A stretch of 64,000 nucleotides of DNA from the NCBI GenBank assembly GCA_964019155.1, contig OZ025239.1, positions 103,311,882-103,375,881 on the forward strand, in the 5' to 3' direction. Made by a program: the position numbers and the translations under genes. Under the pieces are notes generated by a model. That model was not told the DNA's origin. It made no database searches and saw only the letters and a program-made list of their open reading frames with translations. Source of the DNA: Osedax fenrisi (Eukaryota; Annelida; Polychaeta; Sabellida; Siboglinidae). Positions 11,031 to 22,933 of the stretch are shown piece after piece (the stretch's first letter is position 1; every line of letters begins with the position of its first letter).

Positions 11031-12104
11031 CGTATATATATAATACCATTGCTTTTTGATTTATATTGATCAGGTTTTTTTGGTTTTCTTGTTTTTATAT
11101 ATATAATTATTATTAATATATTAATTTCAATATTATAATATCATGTACTATTAGTTTCAATATTATTAATAATATTAATTACTATATTATATAAAGTTTA
11201 CTATGAAAATATAAGAAAATAACAATTTACAACTACAATATAATTGTATTAATTATGGTGATATTTTATATGAAATTTATTCATATTTTATAGGATTAGA
11301 TTAAAGAATTATATATATATATAGTCTAATGTATAGAATATATTTATATGCATTATAATTAAATATTAATATATTAGTATAACACATTTTATAATAATAT
11401 TATATATGATAAGATCTTTTGTTCGAGAGAACTCGACTAAAGTAAAGTAAGTAGTATCATATAATATCAAAGTAGTTACTTGATCTAAAATTGTATATAT
11501 TCTAATATAAATTAATATAAACATACAATTATGAATGCTTTAAACAAAATATATTCAAAGATTTATTTCATTTGGTATTCATTTAATAAATATACATAGC
11601 CAAAAGTATAATTTAGAAAGAATTTACTTATAACATATATTTTATATAATGTTATAACTGACAAATATAGAAAATATTGTAAACATACAACTAGGCTAAA
11701 TGTAATATTACCATTGAAGGCACTGTATATAGAAGAAGTTAATACTATTATTAATAATATTGATATTAATATTAAATGATACAATACTATTGAAATTAAT
11801 ATAGGTGTGTATGATATGTATCAATAACTGTATTTAAATTAATCAAATAAACTAAAAAAAACAATGAATATTCATAATATATACTAGTATCTATACTATT
11901 AATAATATAGATACTACTATTAAATGATATTATTGTATTAAATTAATATATTTATTAATAATATTATATACAAAAAATAAATAAACAAAAAAAATAAAAA
12001 TAAATCTGATTAAAAAAAACCAACAATCCTGAATAATACTAATGATTTTATGATTTTATGAAAAATAGAATATGTAAAACAAATATATAAAAATCCATAT
12101 ATAT
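11031..12104. other. AT-rich spacer, no gene seen
   Basis: Very AT-rich with short degenerate repeats. The small open frames here have no coding character. Confidence 0.5.
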
Positions 12105-12500
12105 GCACCTTAATTAATAACTACTACCTGCCGTTGATTGCAGTAGTGTCGAACTGAAATGAGGGTTTGAAACGCGGTTTCTATAAAACAATGTTTTCAT
12201 TGGTCTAATAAATGACATGCAATATGAATTAGCTTTTATTCGCCACTGGATATTTATAGCATTTAAAAACTACATATCTTTTGTTATATATTAGCAATGA
12301 ACACGTAGTTTTCATCATATAAATAATAATTAAAAACATATTAATTTATATTTTAAAAGTAGGTTGATTACCTATATAGTTTGATATGAATTTACATTAT
12401 AGACAACACATAGTTACTAAAATCAACCCGATATAGGTTGCATTGTATTTATTTTGTATACAAGATAGAATTACAAGATTTTGCGAAAATGTAATATTTT
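12105..12500. repeat. Dispersed repeat family B, copy 1
   Basis: Shares order and wording with 30111-30497 and, more loosely, 46686-47012: AATTAATAACTACTACC, a CAGTAGT step, ATTACATGCAATATRAATTAG, TTTGTTATATATTAGYAAT, AACCCGATATAGGT, TTTGTATACAA, and an end like GAATTACACGATTTYTCG. No protein is encoded. Confidence 0.65.
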
Positions 12501-12830
12501 TCCTTTAAAGTATCATTGATAATACTGAATTCAATTAATATATACTAAATTAATGTTACCTTTTATGACTACGGTATTATCTAATAGAATTGCATATGGT
12601 AATATATGTATAGTATAATGTGTATACGTTCATTAAAATCTAATTTTCCGCGCCTCATATATCTTAGTTATATATTTATTGTTCCTACTTTGCATACAAA
12701 CCCATCATTACAACTAAAAGTTTACATTATTTTTAAACATACCTTCCAAATAATATTTGTTAAATATATTTTGTCTTATTATCGATGTTTCGGATTCCAT
12801 ATCTTCTAAATAGGAAGTAAGTATATATTT

Positions 12831-12871
<41 letters not shown>

Positions 12872-13201
12872 AATATATATAACATTTAATAAATATAAGT
12901 TATTAATATAATTTAATATCAACTTTTAAAAATATACTTATACAAATATATTTGTTATAGTTAACTATAGTTATTATATTAATATTCAGTTTCAAATGAT
13001 GAGGAAAGTAAAATATACAATTCGAAATTTTTTATATTACCTAACTTTAACAAATATTCTAATTAATAATATTAATTAACCAATATAATTATGTATAGTT
13101 TTACGGGTCGGTTTCAAATAATGAGACAAAGAGTTCAATGTAAGAGTTCAATCATAAAATATTTATATTATATAACTTTAATTAAAAAATATAATTATTT
13201 G
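12501..13201. other. AT-rich spacer, no gene seen
   Basis: Contains a TA tract at about 12838-12865 and two similar sentences around 12985 and 13110 (TTTCAAATRATGAG), suggesting a diverged short duplication. No coding evidence. Confidence 0.4.
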
Positions 13202-14017
13202 TAGGGGATAGAAGGGAGTAGCGGACGAGAAGGGAGTAGTGGTAATTTACATTTACGCGAAAATGGTCATAGATACAAAAAAAAGATATATACAAAATAT
13301 TTAGACAATTTCAATATCTACAACAATAAGTATTTTTTTTCAAAAATAATTAATCAATATATTAAATTAATTACATATTTTTTTTTTAAATTCTATAAAA
13401 ACCAGTTTTGGAAATGTACTGTACTGCATAGATTATTAATTATAAATACATATTTTCTTATATATTAATAACATATAATTTGTTATCTATTAAGTTATGT
13501 TTATAGTATATGAAAATATTGTATTAGTAAAAAGATATAGGTATTCTAAAGTACCATATTCAAATGGGTATAGTGGATGAACTGATAAGGATATAGTGGA
13601 TGAAAATAAACCAATCAAAATCGAGTAATATAGGTCTACTTTTTTTCATTACTTTTTAAAATCTAAATCTTTAATAAAATGCGTGCGTCGGAATGAATAT
13701 TACAAAATATATTATTAAAATAATAAAAACTGAAAAAATGAATCGAGTATATAGCGAGACACCTATTGATTTATTTTGGTACTAAAATCCACTACTCCCT
13801 TCTTGCGATATTTTTTCGTTATTTTGTGAGTGTAACTAAACTGATATTAATACTAGAAATATATGAGTTAAAGTAAAAATTAAAATAGCTATAATATATA
13901 ACGATACATATTCTATTACATTTGAAAATATGAATTTATAAAATCAATTATTCATCGATATATTACAATTCTACAAATTCATACAAAATATCCTCCATTA
14001 CTCCCTTCTATCACCTA
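13202..14017. mobile_element. MITE with TAGGGGATAGAAGGGAGTAG ends, copy 1
   Basis: Inverted ends TAGGGGATAGAAGGGAG and CTCCCTTCTATCACCTA. The word GAAGGGAGTAG occurs twice at the left end (13211, 13230), again inverted at 13791-13803, and in the right end. A near-identical copy lies at 50274-51130. No coding capacity. The flank is TA-rich; the target duplication is unclear. Confidence 0.85.
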
Positions 14018-14462
14018 TAGCGAGTAATGTATTACTGTATATGGTAATGTATATATACTATTTAAGTTTAATTTGTATGATATTTCAATTATAAAAAAAA
14101 TAGTGAACTGGGTTAATACAAATCAGATGACTGAAAAGGAAAACGAATTGTAACGAGATAACGAGATAAGATTTTGATCTTACATTTTTACCGAAAACTA
14201 CAAGATTGCTTCTGTATACAACTCGAATAATAACAAAAGAAATATCAGGTGTGCAGTATTATAAGTTGGATATAAAAAAATAACTAATACACTGTATAAA
14301 TAATATGTATAAAGATATAAAAATACTACAATACATATATTAATGAACCTTTAAAAAGTATCTTTACATTCATCAACTCACAAAACAATATAGCCTAAAC
14401 TTATTTCTATCGATATTAAACCTAGGAAAATATTTGCTTTGATAATATATAGTTCATGAAAA
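14018..14462. other. AT-rich spacer, no gene seen
   Basis: No recognisable feature apart from general AT richness. It lies directly upstream of a broken transposon-associated coding fragment. Confidence 0.4.
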
Positions 14463-14745
14463 AAAATGATGAATGATTTTATTAAAAGCATTATGGATAA
14501 ACTTATAAATTTAATACATGATAGAATTGCCGTTAATAATATAACATATACAATAAAATCGAATGCAATAGTATGCGATACACCAGCATGTTCTATAATA
14601 AAAGTTATAATATATCATACTGGTTACTATTCATGCGAACGAAAGGCGAATATTTTAATAATTGTATAGCTTTTAATGAAGTAAATTTTACTGAACGAAA
14701 TCACGAAACATTTGTGGAACAAGTACACAAAGAACATCACAGATA
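14463..14745 (+). pseudogene. Fragment of a transposon-associated protein (CDxPA...HTGYxSC family)
   Basis: Two overlapping frames join into one recognisable block. The first frame gives FIKSIMDKLINLI, then IVCDTPACSIIK and HTGYYSCER; the second continues KGEYFNNCIAFNEVNFTERNHE and FVEQVHKEHH. This spacing (a CDAPA-like motif, then HTGYxSCxxC, then GEYxxNRxCFP and FTxRTHExF) matches, from memory, a family of uncharacterised proteins scattered in insect, cnidarian and other animal genomes, and thought to belong to mobile elements. A frameshift lies near 14640, and the fragment ends in a TA tract, so it is truncated and dead. The biochemical role of the family is not known to me; the Cys/His pattern suggests metal binding. 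Confidence 0.6.
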
Positions 14746-14938
14746 CATATATATATATCATTATTACAATAGTTACCTATGCATATGATTACATATTTAC
14801 ACACTAATACATAGTTAATTTCCAATACTTAGTTTTAAGTACATATATATATATATATATATATATGTATAATATTCCGTTTACGATTATAATAAAATAT
14901 ATAAATTAAAACATGACAATATTTATTTAAAATTGATA

Positions 14939-14941
<3 letters not shown>

Positions 14942-15014
<73 letters not shown>
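14942..15014. repeat. (TA)n microsatellite, about 73 bp
   Basis: Uninterrupted TA run just 3' of the zinc-finger gene. Confidence 0.95.
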
Positions 15015-15020
<6 letters not shown>

Positions 15021-15147
15021 TGTATATAATTATTGAATTATTAATTTGTATATATATATTACTATTACTTGATGTAAACTATATTATATTAATTACTATT
15101 ATATGTGTTCATGTTATTTGTTTGGGTATTTTCTCGTATGTTTTAAT

Positions 15148-16309
15148 TTATATTTTTAATACGATAGTTGATGTTGTACAGCTATTTAAGCATGGATTAT
15201 ATTTCTCACATCTATATACGGATTTATGTCTAGTAAGAGCACCTGATGTTGTGCAACTATATGAGCATGTATTACATTTGTAAGGCTTCTCACCTGTATG
15301 AGTTCTATTATGTATCTTAAGATAGGATGATTTTTTACAACTAAATGAGCATGTATTACATTTGTAAGGCTTCTCACTTGTATGAGTTGTATTATGTGCC
15401 CTAAGAGAGGATGAATGTGTACAGCTATATATGCATATGTTGCATTTGTAAGGCTTCTCACCTGTATGCGTTCGTTTATGTACTTTAAGACAGTATGCTT
15501 TTTTACAACTATATGTACATGCAGTACATTTGTAATGCTTTTCATCTGAATGAGTTCTATTATGTGCCTTAAGATAGTTTGATTTTTTACAACTAAATTT
15601 ACATTTGTTGCATTTATAAGGCTTCTCATCTGTATGTACTAGTTTATGTGCCATAAGATTGGATTTATATGTACAGCTATATGTGCATATGTTGCATTTG
15701 TAAGGCTTCTCACCTGTATGAGTTCGTTTATGTACTTTAAGACAGTATGCTCTTTTACAACTATATGTACATGTAGTACATCTGTAATGCTTTTTATCTA
15801 TATGTGTTAATTTATGTCTACTTATAGACTTTACTATATTTGTACTATATGAGCATATATCGCAATTATATTTTTGTATATCATTTTTAGGTGCGTCTAC
15901 AAATTCATCCTCGTGATAATTATCATAGTGTTTTTTCATAGAAAATCGGAGCTTACACGAATATGTACAATAATTACATACGAGTACACTTTTGAATTCA
16001 TCAGTATCTACATTAGTATGTTCACTTGTTCGATGTTTCAACATGTATTCTTCTGACGCAAATACCAGTGTACATATGCTACATTGCACTTGGTCTAAAT
16101 TCAAAGAATATTAATCGATTTATATTACATGATAATATTTATATATACCTATCATTAAATATATTGAATAAATTTGCAAATTGGTATTTTAAAATATTTA
16201 TATATAAAATATTTATATATAATTTATAATTTTATTGAAAATTTGTTAATTATATTATCATTAATTTAATTATATTTCACTAACCACCATCTTCATCCTG
16301 AACATTCAT
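15148..16309 (-). CDS. C2H2 zinc-finger protein, two coding exons
   Basis: Predicted nuclear DNA-binding regulator. Exon 1 is 16309-16285, with ATG at 16309 and protein start MNVQDEDG. The donor is GGTG|GTTAGT. The intron is 16284-16095, with acceptor TTTGAATTTAG. Exon 2 is 16094-15148. The join completes a GAC codon and keeps frame, which is strong evidence for the splice; exon 2 has no in-frame ATG at its start. The 323-residue product has about ten C2H2 fingers. The first three have diverged linkers, then fingers are joined by TGEKPY-, TDEKPY-, SDEKHY- and TSEKPY-type linkers. Most fingers carry an extra conserved (Y/F)SC after the second zinc cysteine. The last finger ends with an irregular H...C, and a Cys-poor tail follows. 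A further 5' UTR exon is possible (acceptor near 16343). Target sites cannot be inferred. Confidence 0.88.
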
Positions 16310-16429
16310 AATTTTAATTCCGTAGATTATATGTCTCTTAATTTCTGTTAAATATAATTTACATTAATTAAATTTTCAAAGTAATAATAATTATTAATTA
16401 ATATTTAATACAAATATACCGATCATTCC
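16310..16429. other. Likely 5' UTR/upstream region of the zinc-finger gene
   Basis: On the minus strand an acceptor-like TTTAACAG lies at about 16343, followed by about 35 nt before the ATG. No TATA box can be singled out in such AT-rich DNA. Confidence 0.3.
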
Positions 16430-16850
16430 CACCGATTATATCAAATACCTAGTATCCTGTTTAACAACAAATTTAAATAAACATTACAGCTCACTGATTC
16501 AATCTATGACTACATAGTTATTTATCCTTAATAATCCTTAACAAAATATGCACATATTAAAATATCAACACTGGAAAACTATTGACTCAGGCTCTAAAAC
16601 TATCTAGACTACAATACTGTAACTCATTATTTTCAGGATCTGGTAAACTGATATAACTTATAATTTATTTAAAATATACAATTTAAAACAAACACTAGAC
16701 TTACAAAATAACAATTTCATTAAATTATTTCAAACTAATTATACATTGCATCAAATAAGAAAGAAACAAATGTAGTTTCTCATAATAATTTGAAGGAACA
16801 AACTACCCCTTCGCTTAGAAACTACTGTATCTTTAAAATGTATATAGAAA
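16430..16850 (+). pseudogene. Possible degraded LINE RT C-terminus
   Basis: Broken frames contain QYCNSLFSG (about 16612-16640), resembling the LDYCNSLL signature of CR1/L2 LINEs. Further on come LHQIRKK and LPLRLETTVSLK, resembling the terminal LP-R-T-SLxxFK block. The order and spacing are right, but there are many stops. Weak call. Confidence 0.33.
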
Positions 16851-17069
16851 ATTTATAAATTTTATATAGATGAAAATGTTGTTGTATCATGAATCATGAT
16901 TAATGATTGATTCAATTTGAATTATATATTAATATATTATCTGAACATTACACACAATAGATGTATATACTTGTTATACACACCATGTTATACCCGGTAT
17001 TAATACATTTTCCCCTATGGTCGGAAATTTTTTTAAATTTCATAATGCAAGAAATGTAAGAAAAACACA

Positions 17070-17340
17070 AAAATTTGACTTTTTGCCATTACAATGATTT
17101 TTTGTTATGTTAAATCTTCAGCAACACTTTTTTGAAATAATTGTTGGCAATTTTGTAGAAATATTTTAAACATTATTTGAATTTTTTTTTCATTTTTTGA
17201 AATTTGTTTTGAAATATTTTTTAATATTTTTGGAAAATGTTATATATATTTTGTAATATCTTGAAATATTTGTTGTTATATCTTGAAATATTTTACGAAT
17301 AAATCTTAAAAACGAACAACTCCGGGTCAGATACAGAATT
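17070..17340. repeat. Second copy of the TTTGAAATATTTTT dispersed repeat
   Basis: Begins GACTTTTTGCCATTACAATG, as at 8428, and ends with AACTCCGGGTCAGATAC, the GC-richer step seen in the 9683-11030 array. Confidence 0.6.
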
Positions 17341-18829
17341 AGTAAATATTAGTTACATTTTTATTTAAATATTAGCATTAGTGTAACCTGCTGGATGTAT
17401 TCAGTTTGGGTGAGATCAGACAAAGAGGTGGTGGTAGATATATCCTATAGGAAATTCAGGGGAATTCCTGCACAAACAAGACATAAAGTTTTACTTACAT
17501 GTTATAATGTGAGGTGTTAGTTAGCTATCTATAGCCACAATAGATCATATCTCAAGCATATGGAGATATAAAATGCATCAAATGCAGCAGTTTAATTTAT
17601 ATTTAATTATATATATATTTTCATCCTATGATATCATAGGATAAAACTCAAAGACGAGTATTCAATATAATTAGATCTGAATAGCAATAACAATAAATAG
17701 CAATAACACACTGCGAATGTTATGTGTTTAGAACAGCAGCCTCAGTGAAATATTACACATGTGTGTACTTACTAAAAAATGAGTCATCATTGTTTTTATA
17801 GTTATTGTTCGAGAACCTTATGTGCGGTAAGTCCTTTGATTATCGACTTGCTAATTGTGTCTGTACAATGGTCCAGATAAATGCTAGTCTATGCAGGTGG
17901 CGGCCTTTATCTGACCGCAATTCTGTTATCTATGCTGGTAGTCATGGAGGTAGAGGAGGCACCGGTGGTGGAACTGTCACGGGGGTGTAGTCTCTTCGCA
18001 TGAGATACTAAAGTTAATCTATTCGTCTGATGTCTGATTCTGAAGGTCGTTCAGTTGGTGCACCTAGGATTCAATTATTACATATGTACACTAGTGTTGA
18101 GATAACTATATAGTTATTATTGATATAAATGATGATGATGATAATTTCGTTATTGTCACTTATCATAGGTACACCAGTGTTGGTAGATGTTATAATATCA
18201 CATTGATAATAATACGCGAGCAAAATAAATAAATATGAAATACATATATGGCTACATATTTTAAAGACATTTTATAAAAAATGTAGTACATTTAATTTAC
18301 TAATAAAGTCACAAATATAGAATAGATATAAATCATAAATAGTAATGTAACTCAATATTTATATTTAATAATAGTTGTAGTTATTTATTTTAAACATTTA
18401 CATTATAATATGTAAACTTAACTAGAATTAATATAATAATAATATTAGACAACGCAAAATATAATCATTCAGTAGATATTTTTTGAAAGATAGTCATGAA
18501 AGTGAAAATTTACATATTAATTAATTATCTATACTCTTTGAATATATTTAATTATTTTTTCAAAATAATGAATAATAAAAAAACATAAAAATAATGGCTA
18601 CCAAATATATATTATGTGTAAATTATGATTTTATAGATAATATTATTTGTTATGGATATTTTGCATACAGAATTCACTCTAAATTTACTATTTTCTGAGA
18701 TATGTTCTATATTTAATGATAAACAATGCGCATGTGCAATTATTTTTAAACATATAAATTAATAATATAATAATTTAATTAAAAATATATATATTGATTA
18801 CACTGGTTGACATGATTTTTGAGGTTTGG
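17341..18829. other. Mostly AT-rich spacer with a less AT-rich island at 17780-18070
   Basis: The island is the only part with near-balanced base composition. It holds an open plus-strand frame (17805-17990) ending in a Gly-rich GSHGGRGGTGGG run, and a donor-like GCG|GTAAGT at about 17828. I cannot connect it to a gene on either strand. The rest shows nothing recognisable. Confidence 0.3.
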
Positions 18830-19780
18830 GTTTCATATTCAGAATCTGTATTTTACAGTCATCGTGAAAGTGATGCTTTCACCAATGGTTTACCAAGACA
18901 GGTTCATTGATTTATTGCCATAATGTAAATGGGGTAGTTGTATTAATGGGCATATCATATGAAACATAATGATAGAGGCTATTCATAGACTCATAACAAA
19001 AAAGATGAAAAGCTGTATTTCTCTATAATGGTAATACTATTATATTTATTCGACTGGGATATTAGCTACAATTGACTGAAATATACAGTTACATGTATAT
19101 TCTACTTATTTCATTAATATACAATGGTCATACTTGGAATATATGGTTAGACTTAAAGGTTATATCGGGACGACAAGCAGGATACACACAATATACATTC
19201 TTTCTCTGTTTGTGAGATAGTCGAGTCTATGCTAATCATTATACATAAGGTGATTTGTCATTTAAGAAAACAATTTTAATTTATTTTAGCCTGGTTAATA
19301 TAAGGCTAAGTCACAATCGCTTATTAATCCAGGTATGTTATATATCCATTAATGAAATCCTATTACACATTACACTTAAATTAATGATGAATTTTGTAAA
19401 AGCATTGGATAAGGATTTAGGTACACGATTGAACTCATTTACAACAAAGATTTCCACATATTATTGAAACTAAGTTAAGGATGGAATTTATAATGGACCA
19501 ACAAATAGGGAGTTAATGAGCAACACTACTTTTGATTTATGTATGAGAGATATTGAATTAAGAGCTGACTAGCATTGAAGTCAATTATTAAAAATTGTCT
19601 TGCAAACCACAGATGTACAGAATATATAAATATTATGGAAGACTTGCTTCTATGTTTTATAGATATCTGAGCTCGTATGTCCATAAAATTCATTTTGTTA
19701 CTGCACATCCAGACTATTTTCCTGGTAACTGTGTTGACTATAGTGAAAAACAAGGATAATGATTTAATCAGGATATTTTA
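18830..19780 (+). pseudogene. Degenerate copy of a widespread transposon-associated protein
   Basis: Scattered frame pieces follow, in order, the layout of an uncharacterised protein family I know from many arthropod, cnidarian and fish genomes. DLKVISGRQAGYTQY and FFLCL then DSR correspond to a GQQxGYTKxPCFLCxWDSR block (19150-19230). LLHITLKLMMNFVKALDKDLG (19360-19420) corresponds to LHIKLGLMKQFVKALDKDG. NGPTNRELMSN and RDIELRA (19490-19560), then IHFVTAHPDYFPGN and SEKQG (19690-19760), correspond to the IHFLHSHLDFFPEN...EQGERFH end. There are many stops and frameshifts, so it is long dead. Family function is unknown to me; its dispersal suggests mobility. Upstream, an LYFS-MV-type block near 19010-19040 may be the N-terminal part. 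Confidence 0.6.
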
Positions 19781-20260
19781 ACAATGGAAGATAGCTACCA
19801 AGGAAACGTTCTATTAACATGCTAGATGATTACTGTTGGAGTCTAAAAAAAGGGATATAAAATACTTAAAATAGAACCAATTTATTGAAATAATCTTTTA
19901 ATCAATGATTATTATATTATTTACTATGTACATTATTATTTTGAATCAGTCTATATTAAAATATATCAAATACTATTGAAATAAATTCAATACATTTCGG
20001 CTAATTTTCTTTATTTTTTCCTATATTTGTTATTTTTTCACAAATTTTCAAAGTTAAATAAAACTTGATCTGATCTGAAAAAACGTTTTACATATTTCAA
20101 ATCAATGTGAAAAACTATTCTAGAATCAGTTAACAGAACCATAAAATGTCGACCAGTGTTATGAATGTAACATTTTATTTTTTATGTAATATTTATGATT
20201 AATAAGTCATACAACATCGAAATATATGAACACTTTATAAACATAAAGAATATATTGAAA
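19781..20260. other. AT-rich spacer, no gene seen
   Basis: No recognisable coding or repeat structure. Confidence 0.4.
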
Positions 20261-20565
20261 ACTGCCTGTGTGGCTCAGTGGCTAAGGCGTTGGGGCCAGT
20301 TGCTACAGACACACAAGCAGTAGGACACGGGTTCGACCCTCGTCCGGACCATTAATTAATTTTATAAAATGGGTCTTAAAATATTATTTAGAAGTGATCT
20401 TATATAATTGTGTATAAATAAATGATCGGCTCTCGTTAAAACCATGGATGCCTTAACATAAAGGGACATTAGAGCCATATATGGTTATAATTGAAACTTC
20501 ATCTAAGTTCGGATGGGATGAAAGGACTCCACCAAATAAAAAATAACAAAAATAACAAATAACAT
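20261..20565 (+). mobile_element. tRNA-derived SINE, full-length copy
   Basis: The head (20261-20350) carries an internal RNA polymerase III promoter: A box TGGCTCAGTGGC at 20271-20282 and B box GGTTCGACC at 20330-20338. Compared with the copies at 42963 and 56205, this copy has a 16-nt insertion after GGCGT (about 20291). The body has ATGATCGGCTCTCGTTAA, CATGGATGCCTTAACAT and GAGCCATATATGGTTATA, and the tail is (AATAAC)n. The acceptor-stem ends do not pair well, so it is a SINE head and not a working tRNA gene. Confidence 0.85.
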
Positions 20566-20850
20566 ATATCCAAAAATACTATGTATTTCATTGAAAATGG
20601 TGTGTCTACTAATAATGGATCCAATATATATATATTTATCATATATACTATATGTATTAATTCAATCATTATTTAAACTCACTTATTCTCTAGAATATAA
20701 TACTAATAATAAATAATATACAAATATAGTTCATATGTATTAAATGATATAAATTATTATAAGTAAAATTTATACTAAAGTGATACATTATTGTTTATGA
20801 TTACCAAATGGTTAATATTATGCAATAAATGTCTACCAAATCTGGTATAT

Positions 20851-20899
<49 letters not shown>

Positions 20900-21839
20900 T
20901 ATATTCTATGATGTAATATATAATTTTTATAATTTTATTTTACATTTTGATGTTATCGGTTATATTGCACAGGAACATTTTCAATTAGCCGATATTCAAA
21001 TTCAGTGCATTATGAAGATGGACTAAACATGAATACATTATTTATTACATTACATTTCACTTATATATATAAAAATGTAAAAGTTAATTTGTATTTTTAC
21101 AAATATAAAACACTTACACGATTTCGCGTAAGTGTTATATATTTCCTTAGAAAAATCGTTGGTTCAATTATTGTTATCTATAGAGATCACTGAAAATATA
21201 TTAAAAGTGCGCCTTTATATAGAATAATGAATACACGAGTTTATATACAAAGTATAATTTAATAACAAATTTTAAATAAAAACACTTTTAGATAAGATTG
21301 AACATTTTTTATAACATAGTAATTGTATATCGACTAACGGGGTATTCATAATTATTATAAATCTAGATATATAGCTATAGAAAGTATTGATTTTAATTGT
21401 CTTTAATGGAGAGTTGAAATTAGAGTTATTTTCTATGTGAGACATTTATATTTAAATAAATAGGTGTGTATATGTATATTTAAAAAAATTATTTATAATT
21501 ATATATAATTATAAATAATTTTGTTATATACTTAAGTATATTTACATATTTTAAATACATGTTTTATAACAAATATAGTACATTATATATTGTACTAATG
21601 TAACTCCTGTTTGCACAGTATACATTATGTATAAGAGAGGTTAACATTTCATGTATTAAAAATATATTATCACACATTAACAGTACTGTTTAATATAAAT
21701 TATCATTATTTTACTTGTATTTTTAGAAAGTATCTACTATTATAACATCAAGTTAAATCTTAGAAAATAAAATATTTTAATTAAGTCATACTGAACAATA
21801 TAATTTAAATACGTAACATAATTTGAGGAATGGTTCAGA
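20566..21839. other. AT-rich spacer with a TA tract and a short hairpin
   Basis: (TA)n at about 20853-20896. At 21108-21142 AACACTTAC and GTAAGTGTT form a 9-bp stem around ACGATTTCGC, a motif also seen at the ends of repeat family B. No gene is seen. Confidence 0.45.
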
Positions 21840-22085
21840 AAATAGTTTCATCGTGGGGCTAACATCACCCCTAGATGGCTACCTCATCATCAAGAATAGG
21901 GCTAACCTAAGAGTTAGAGGGCTAAACTAATAGATAGAGAGCTAAACTAAGAGTTAGATGGCTAACCTATCATCGATATGGGGCTATCTATACTATTATC
22001 AAGAAGGGGCTAAAACTAGCATTATAGATGGGTAACCTAACCCCTAGATGGGACTAATAGGAATAGCTAACCTCTGTCAATATAT
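21840..22085. repeat. Degenerate GGCTAAC(C/T)-rich tandem repeat
   Basis: GGGCTAAC, GGCTAAACTAA and GAGTTAGA words recur about every 20-35 bp. The spacing and drift suggest an old minisatellite, distinct from the 15-bp one at 6475-7906. Confidence 0.55.
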
Positions 22086-22372
22086 GTACATATTATCGAA
22101 GGTTTCTTCTTGATCTTTATATCGAGCTATTCTAGAGTATGTTCACTAAATAGTGACCGCCACAGGATGTCGTTGATGATTCGGTGTCGGCGATATCTGG
22201 GTCAGTGAACTTCACCCCGCTAATAGATTCTTAAGAGTTGCGGCGCTACCTGATGTCAAAGATGTATGCGTTAATTTATGTACCGAAAGTATAGAGTGTA
22301 ATTTTAATAAAATTCAAAATCTGATTCAAGTCAAAAAAATAGATTTTTTTTAAATTCGATTTTAATCCAAAC

Positions 22373-22407
<35 letters not shown>

Positions 22408-22518
22408 ATCTATTAATATTTTATTATATGTTGAATTCTTTCATGTTTTTGCATTTAAATTAATATTAACATATAAAATTAATAATATTTGTTACTATTA
22501 ATACTGTTTTTCCATTAG
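22086..22518. other. Spacer with a possible small exon
   Basis: A balanced-composition stretch at about 22140-22260 has an acceptor-like CCGCCACAG at 22165, followed by a 22-codon open frame (DVVDDSVSAISGSVNFTPLI...) to a stop. Unconfirmed. A TA tract at 22377-22402 follows. Confidence 0.25.
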
Positions 22519-22659
22519 GTAATAAGAAGGGTTATCATATGCTCGGAATCCATAAACGACTATACTGAGTCTTCTGTTCAGTGCAACGAATGCAAAATAT
22601 TGTGTCATGAGCTATGCGTTGACATAGATATATTTATAATATATGATTTATGTATATAA
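22519..22659 (+). CDS. Candidate terminal exon with PHD-like cysteines
   Basis: A pyrimidine-rich TTTTTCCATTAG acceptor precedes a 46-codon open frame ending in TAA, overlapped by AATAAA (22658-22663). The peptide includes IICSESINDYTESSVQCNEC and CHELCVDI, a C...CxxC...CHxxC order like part of a PHD/RING-type zinc finger. There is no upstream exon that I can join with confidence. It could instead be a fragment of a mobile-element protein. Low confidence; a transcript or homologue is needed to call it real. Confidence 0.3.
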   Translation, partial: VIRRVIICSESINDYTESSVQCNECKILCHELCVDIDIFIIYDLCI

Positions 22660-22933
22660 TAAATTTATATGGAACATTATTTAAATTTCTTTTATTATAT
22701 ATTTAAATAATCAATAAAATTATATATGAAATTCATACATCAGTAAATGCAACATTAAATATAATATTTATATTATATTATTCAAACATTTCTTAAATTA
22801 ATTATAATTAATTATAGAATATGATGAAATGAGCTTCTAAGTTCAGATGATAATAATGGAGCAAGTCTACACCACACTTTTCTGCATACTTATTAAAAAT
22901 CAATAATTTGAAACTAGTTGGGATGCTATAGAA

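Noticed and set aside
14933..15283. Plus-strand frame with IYIYIY runs
   Set aside because: It is the translation of a TA tract followed by the antisense of the zinc-finger gene.
15186..15629. Second minus-strand frame in the zinc-finger gene
   Set aside because: It is a shadow frame created by the repeated finger units.
20261..20350. Functional tRNA gene
   Set aside because: A and B boxes are present, but the acceptor ends do not pair, an extra 16 nt sits in the head, and the unit is followed by a SINE body shared by other copies.
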